64,000 nt of DNA. It comes from an uncultured Lachnospiraceae bacterium. GTDB taxonomy: Bacteria; Bacillota; Clostridia; Lachnospirales; Lachnospiraceae. Positions 62,406-64,000 of this stretch are shown piece after piece. A model generated the notes under the pieces. That model did no database searches, had not been told where the DNA came from, and saw only the letters and a program-made list of their open reading frames with translations. How positions within the stretch are numbered: the first letter of the stretch is position 1; every line of letters starts with the position of its first letter. Made by a program: the position numbers and the translations under genes. Location: contig CATOJY010000003.1 of the NCBI GenBank assembly GCA_951800685.1, forward strand, positions 62,001 to 126,000, given 5' to 3'.

Positions 62406-62579
62406 TTACATCTGTTTTCTGACGATCAGATATTCGTTATCCAGCTGATAAAAGGAACAGGAAAAATTACCGCCCTGCAGAAAACGCCCCATATCATCTT
62501 CATCCAAATCTACCATGCAGACATAACATTCATAGTCCTCATCATACTGATAGTTACTACAGCTATCACAACTACTCAT
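62406..62579 (-). CDS. small Cys-rich protein, DUF6472-like
   Basis: A 57-residue protein: MSSCDSCSNYQYDEDYECYV, then CMVDLDEDDMGRF, CSFYQL and a VRKQM end. CxxC and further Cys (five in all) with many Asp/Glu and Tyr suggest a metal-binding fold. It resembles small Clostridia proteins named DUF6472 as I recall them; the match is by eye. AAGGAAAG lies right before the ATG. It follows the 96-residue gene by 24 bp and ends before the shared terminator, so the two form an operon. Confidence 0.8.
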   Translation of the reverse strand: MSSCDSCSNYQYDEDYECYVCMVDLDEDDMGRFLQGGNFSCSFYQLDNEYLIVRKQM

Positions 62580-62603
62580 CTTTCCTTACACTTCTTTCTA
62601 ATT

Positions 62604-62894
62604 CTAGTAAAAAGTCTTGTCCACTCTGCGGTTGACAAACTTAATCTTGTCTCTAATCTCATCTGCCAGTTCCTGGATCGCCTCCTCTGCAGTTTCCTTC
62701 TGCAGTTGATTGACACAAAAAATGCATGCGCCGAATTTATCGTTTGAAAAAAGCTTCGGCTTCTCCCACTTTACAAAATAAGAAACTCTGTGTTTGAGCA
62801 GCAACTTCTCTATCTTTTCCTTCGTAGAAAGATCGGTCACCTGACACCACTCCAGTTCATTATGTACTTTCACTTTCTGATATGCCGTCTCCAT
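62604..62894 (-). CDS. small unknown protein, 96 aa
   Basis: METAYQKVKVHNELEWCQVT begins the protein; ATG 62894 with GGAGGG upstream is chosen over 62921. It is soluble, with a helical Glu-rich middle (KETAEEAIQELADEIRDKIK) and three Cys, two of them in CIFC. No family recognised. It is first of a two-gene unit with the Cys-rich protein. Its promoter shares a dyad with that of metA. Confidence 0.75.
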   Translation of the reverse strand: METAYQKVKVHNELEWCQVTDLSTKEKIEKLLLKHRVSYFVKWEKPKLFSNDKFGACIFCVNQLQKETAEEAIQELADEIRDKIKFVNRRVDKTFY

Positions 62895-62938
62895 GATCGC
62901 CCTCCGTATCTTTCCGGTCAAAACCGTAATCCTTATTT

Positions 62939-62967
62939 ATTATAGCTTATTTTGTATCATTGTGCAA
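62939..62967 (-). promoter_or_regulatory. promoter of the small-gene pair
   Basis: Minus strand TTGCAC (62962-62967) and TATAAT (62939-62944), spacer 17 bp. The -35 is one arm of the dyad GTGCAA-TTA-TTGCAC (62962-62976). Confidence 0.7.
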
Positions 62968-62970
62968 TTA

Positions 62971-62999
62971 TTGCACGACAGGTTTTTTTGTGGTATATA
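62971..62999 (+). promoter_or_regulatory. promoter of metA, sharing a dyad with the opposite promoter
   Basis: TTGCAC (62971-62976) and TATATA (62994-62999), spacer 17 bp, with TGG before the -10. Only 3 bp separate this -35 from that of the opposite promoter. No SAM riboswitch is seen in the short leader. Confidence 0.65.
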
Positions 63000-63039
63000 T
63001 AGTAAATAAAATATAATGAAAATGCGAGGAATAAACATC

Positions 63040-63957
63040 ATGCCAATCAAAGTAGCTGACTCTTTACCGGCAACCACCACACTGGAGAAAGAAAATATTT
63101 TCGTCATGACGGAATACCGTGCTATGCATCAGGACATCCGTCCCTTAAATGTGCTGATTCTCAATCTGATGCCAACCAAGATCGTGACGGAGACACAGCT
63201 TCTTCGCAAGCTTTCCAATACCCCGCTTCAAGTAAATGTAGAATTCCTGCAGACTGCCAGCTACATACCACAGCACACTGATTCCAACCATTTAGAATCC
63301 TTTTACACCACTTTCGACCAGGTAAAAGACCGCAAATATGACGGCATGATCATCACCGGCGCTCCATTAGACTATGTGAGATTCGAGGATGTCACCTATT
63401 GGGATGAACTTTGTACTATTATGGCATGGGGCAAGAAACACGTCCACTGTACGCTGCATTTGTGCTGGGGTGCCTTTGCGGGCCTCTACTATCTCTATGG
63501 CCTGGACCGTTATGATTTGGATGCCAAACTCTCCGGCGTGTATGCCCACAGAATTATCAAGAAGAACTCTCCTCTTTTCCGGGGATTCGATGATATCTTC
63601 TATGCACCGCAATCCCGTGCGATGGGAATCACGGCTGAGAAGATCGCCTCCGTCCCCGACCTAGAGTTGATGGCCGTCTCTGATGAAGCAGGCGTTGCTA
63701 TCGTCAAAACAACCGACAGCCGCCACTTTTTCGTCACATGTCATCCAGAATACGATGCCGATACCCTGGCGCAGGAATACTTTAGAGACCTGAATAAAGG
63801 CATGAATCCTTCAATCCCAGTCAATTATTTCCCAGATGACAATCCAGAGAATCCTCCGATCGTCAACTGGCGTTCCACCGGACAGTTACTGTATTCCAAC
63901 TGGCTGAATTACTATGTGTATCAGACGACACCCTATGATATCAGGACGATCGAATAG
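63040..63957 (+). CDS. metA: homoserine O-acyltransferase (MetA family)
   Basis: Acylates homoserine in methionine synthesis. The family blocks RPLNVLILNLMPTKIVTETQ and FDDIFYAPQSRAMGI are present, with catalytic Cys in LHLCWGAFAG and the His in CHPEYD. Residue 111, which steers acetyl-CoA (Glu) or succinyl-CoA (Gly) use in characterised members, is Asp here (TGAPLDYV), so acetyl-CoA is more likely, by inference. ATG 63040 with GAGGA upstream is chosen over 63016 (305 aa). No other methionine gene is present, and nothing is seen from 63958 to the end. Confidence 0.94.
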   Translation: MPIKVADSLPATTTLEKENIFVMTEYRAMHQDIRPLNVLILNLMPTKIVTETQLLRKLSNTPLQVNVEFLQTASYIPQHTDSNHLESFYTTFDQVKDRKYDGMIITGAPLDYVRFEDVTYWDELCTIMAWGKKHVHCTLHLCWGAFAGLYYLYGLDRYDLDAKLSGVYAHRIIKKNSPLFRGFDDIFYAPQSRAMGITAEKIASVPDLELMAVSDEAGVAIVKTTDSRHFFVTCHPEYDADTLAQEYFRDLNKGMNPSIPVNYFPDDNPENPPIVNWRSTGQLLYSNWLNYYVYQTTPYDIRTIE

Positions 63958-64000
63958 ATGCATGAGAATTTTATTTACAAGCGTTAATGAAGTGCCACGA

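Noticed and set aside
1-64000. Insertion sequences, prophage, integration sites, CRISPR arrays, tRNA or rRNA genes
   Set aside because: No transposase, integrase, phage protein, regularly spaced repeat or RNA gene signature was seen; gene content is mostly core with one surface module.

Overview
The window reads as chromosome from a low-to-mid GC Gram-positive anaerobe of the Clostridia, most like a gut Lachnospiraceae. The signs are Rex, class B sortase surface genes, BspA-type repeat proteins, a T-box-controlled pheST, the era-yqzL-recO-glyS order, a Re-type citrate synthase with a eukaryote-like NADP isocitrate dehydrogenase, and a giant 2-hydroxyacyl-CoA dehydratase activase-like protein. 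The genus cannot be fixed from the sequence alone. No tRNA, rRNA, CRISPR array, phage or insertion sequence was recognised. Most genes lie on the minus strand.

Region 1 (1-9.2 kb). A rex - coiled-coil protein - nnr - alr cluster on the minus strand diverges from an ABC-F ATPase gene on the plus strand. The ABC-F gene converges on icd through a two-way terminator. Upstream of icd are a GntR/FCD regulator and a citrate synthase-like gene, whose promoter carries a near-perfect palindrome over its -10 box. Together these look like the oxidative branch to 2-oxoglutarate with its own regulator.

Region 2 (9.2-21.7 kb). This is a surface module: a class B sortase with a long cytoplasmic N-terminus, two very large BspA/LRR_5 wall proteins sharing a C-terminal domain and sorting signal, and a subtilisin-like protease without a signal peptide. 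Beside it are a tiny Cys/Asn/Gly-rich protein and a pair of unknown genes preceded by tandem dyad repeats.

Region 3 (21.7-37.9 kb). leuS and an EF-G paralogue, then tyrA-aroA on the plus strand, a VanZ-like/PilZ pair, queA, an M18 aminopeptidase and pheST. A T-box leader precedes pheS, and its promoter lies at the end of a yihY gene.

Region 4 (38-49 kb). A SpoIID/LytB protein, a structured RNA best explained as 6S RNA, two large polytopic membrane proteins that overlap tail to tail by 105 bp, alaS and glyS.

Region 5 (49-64 kb). A lipoprotein, recO, yqzL, era, a DUF4349 lipoprotein, an M16C peptidase, an unknown gene, a sigma-70-like protein that has lost its promoter-recognition parts, and a rhomboid-like protein with a zinc-ribbon tail. 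On the plus strand are the 1415-residue activase-like protein and metA. A pair of small genes, one a 57-residue Cys-rich protein, diverges from metA.

Two divergent intergenic regions (rex/ABC-F and the small-gene pair/metA) share an unusual layout in which the -35 boxes of opposing promoters form the two arms of one dyad. Gene starts were moved from the longest open frame wherever a ribosome binding site or the family start clearly supports another codon. Promoters, dyads and terminators were found by eye and are untested.
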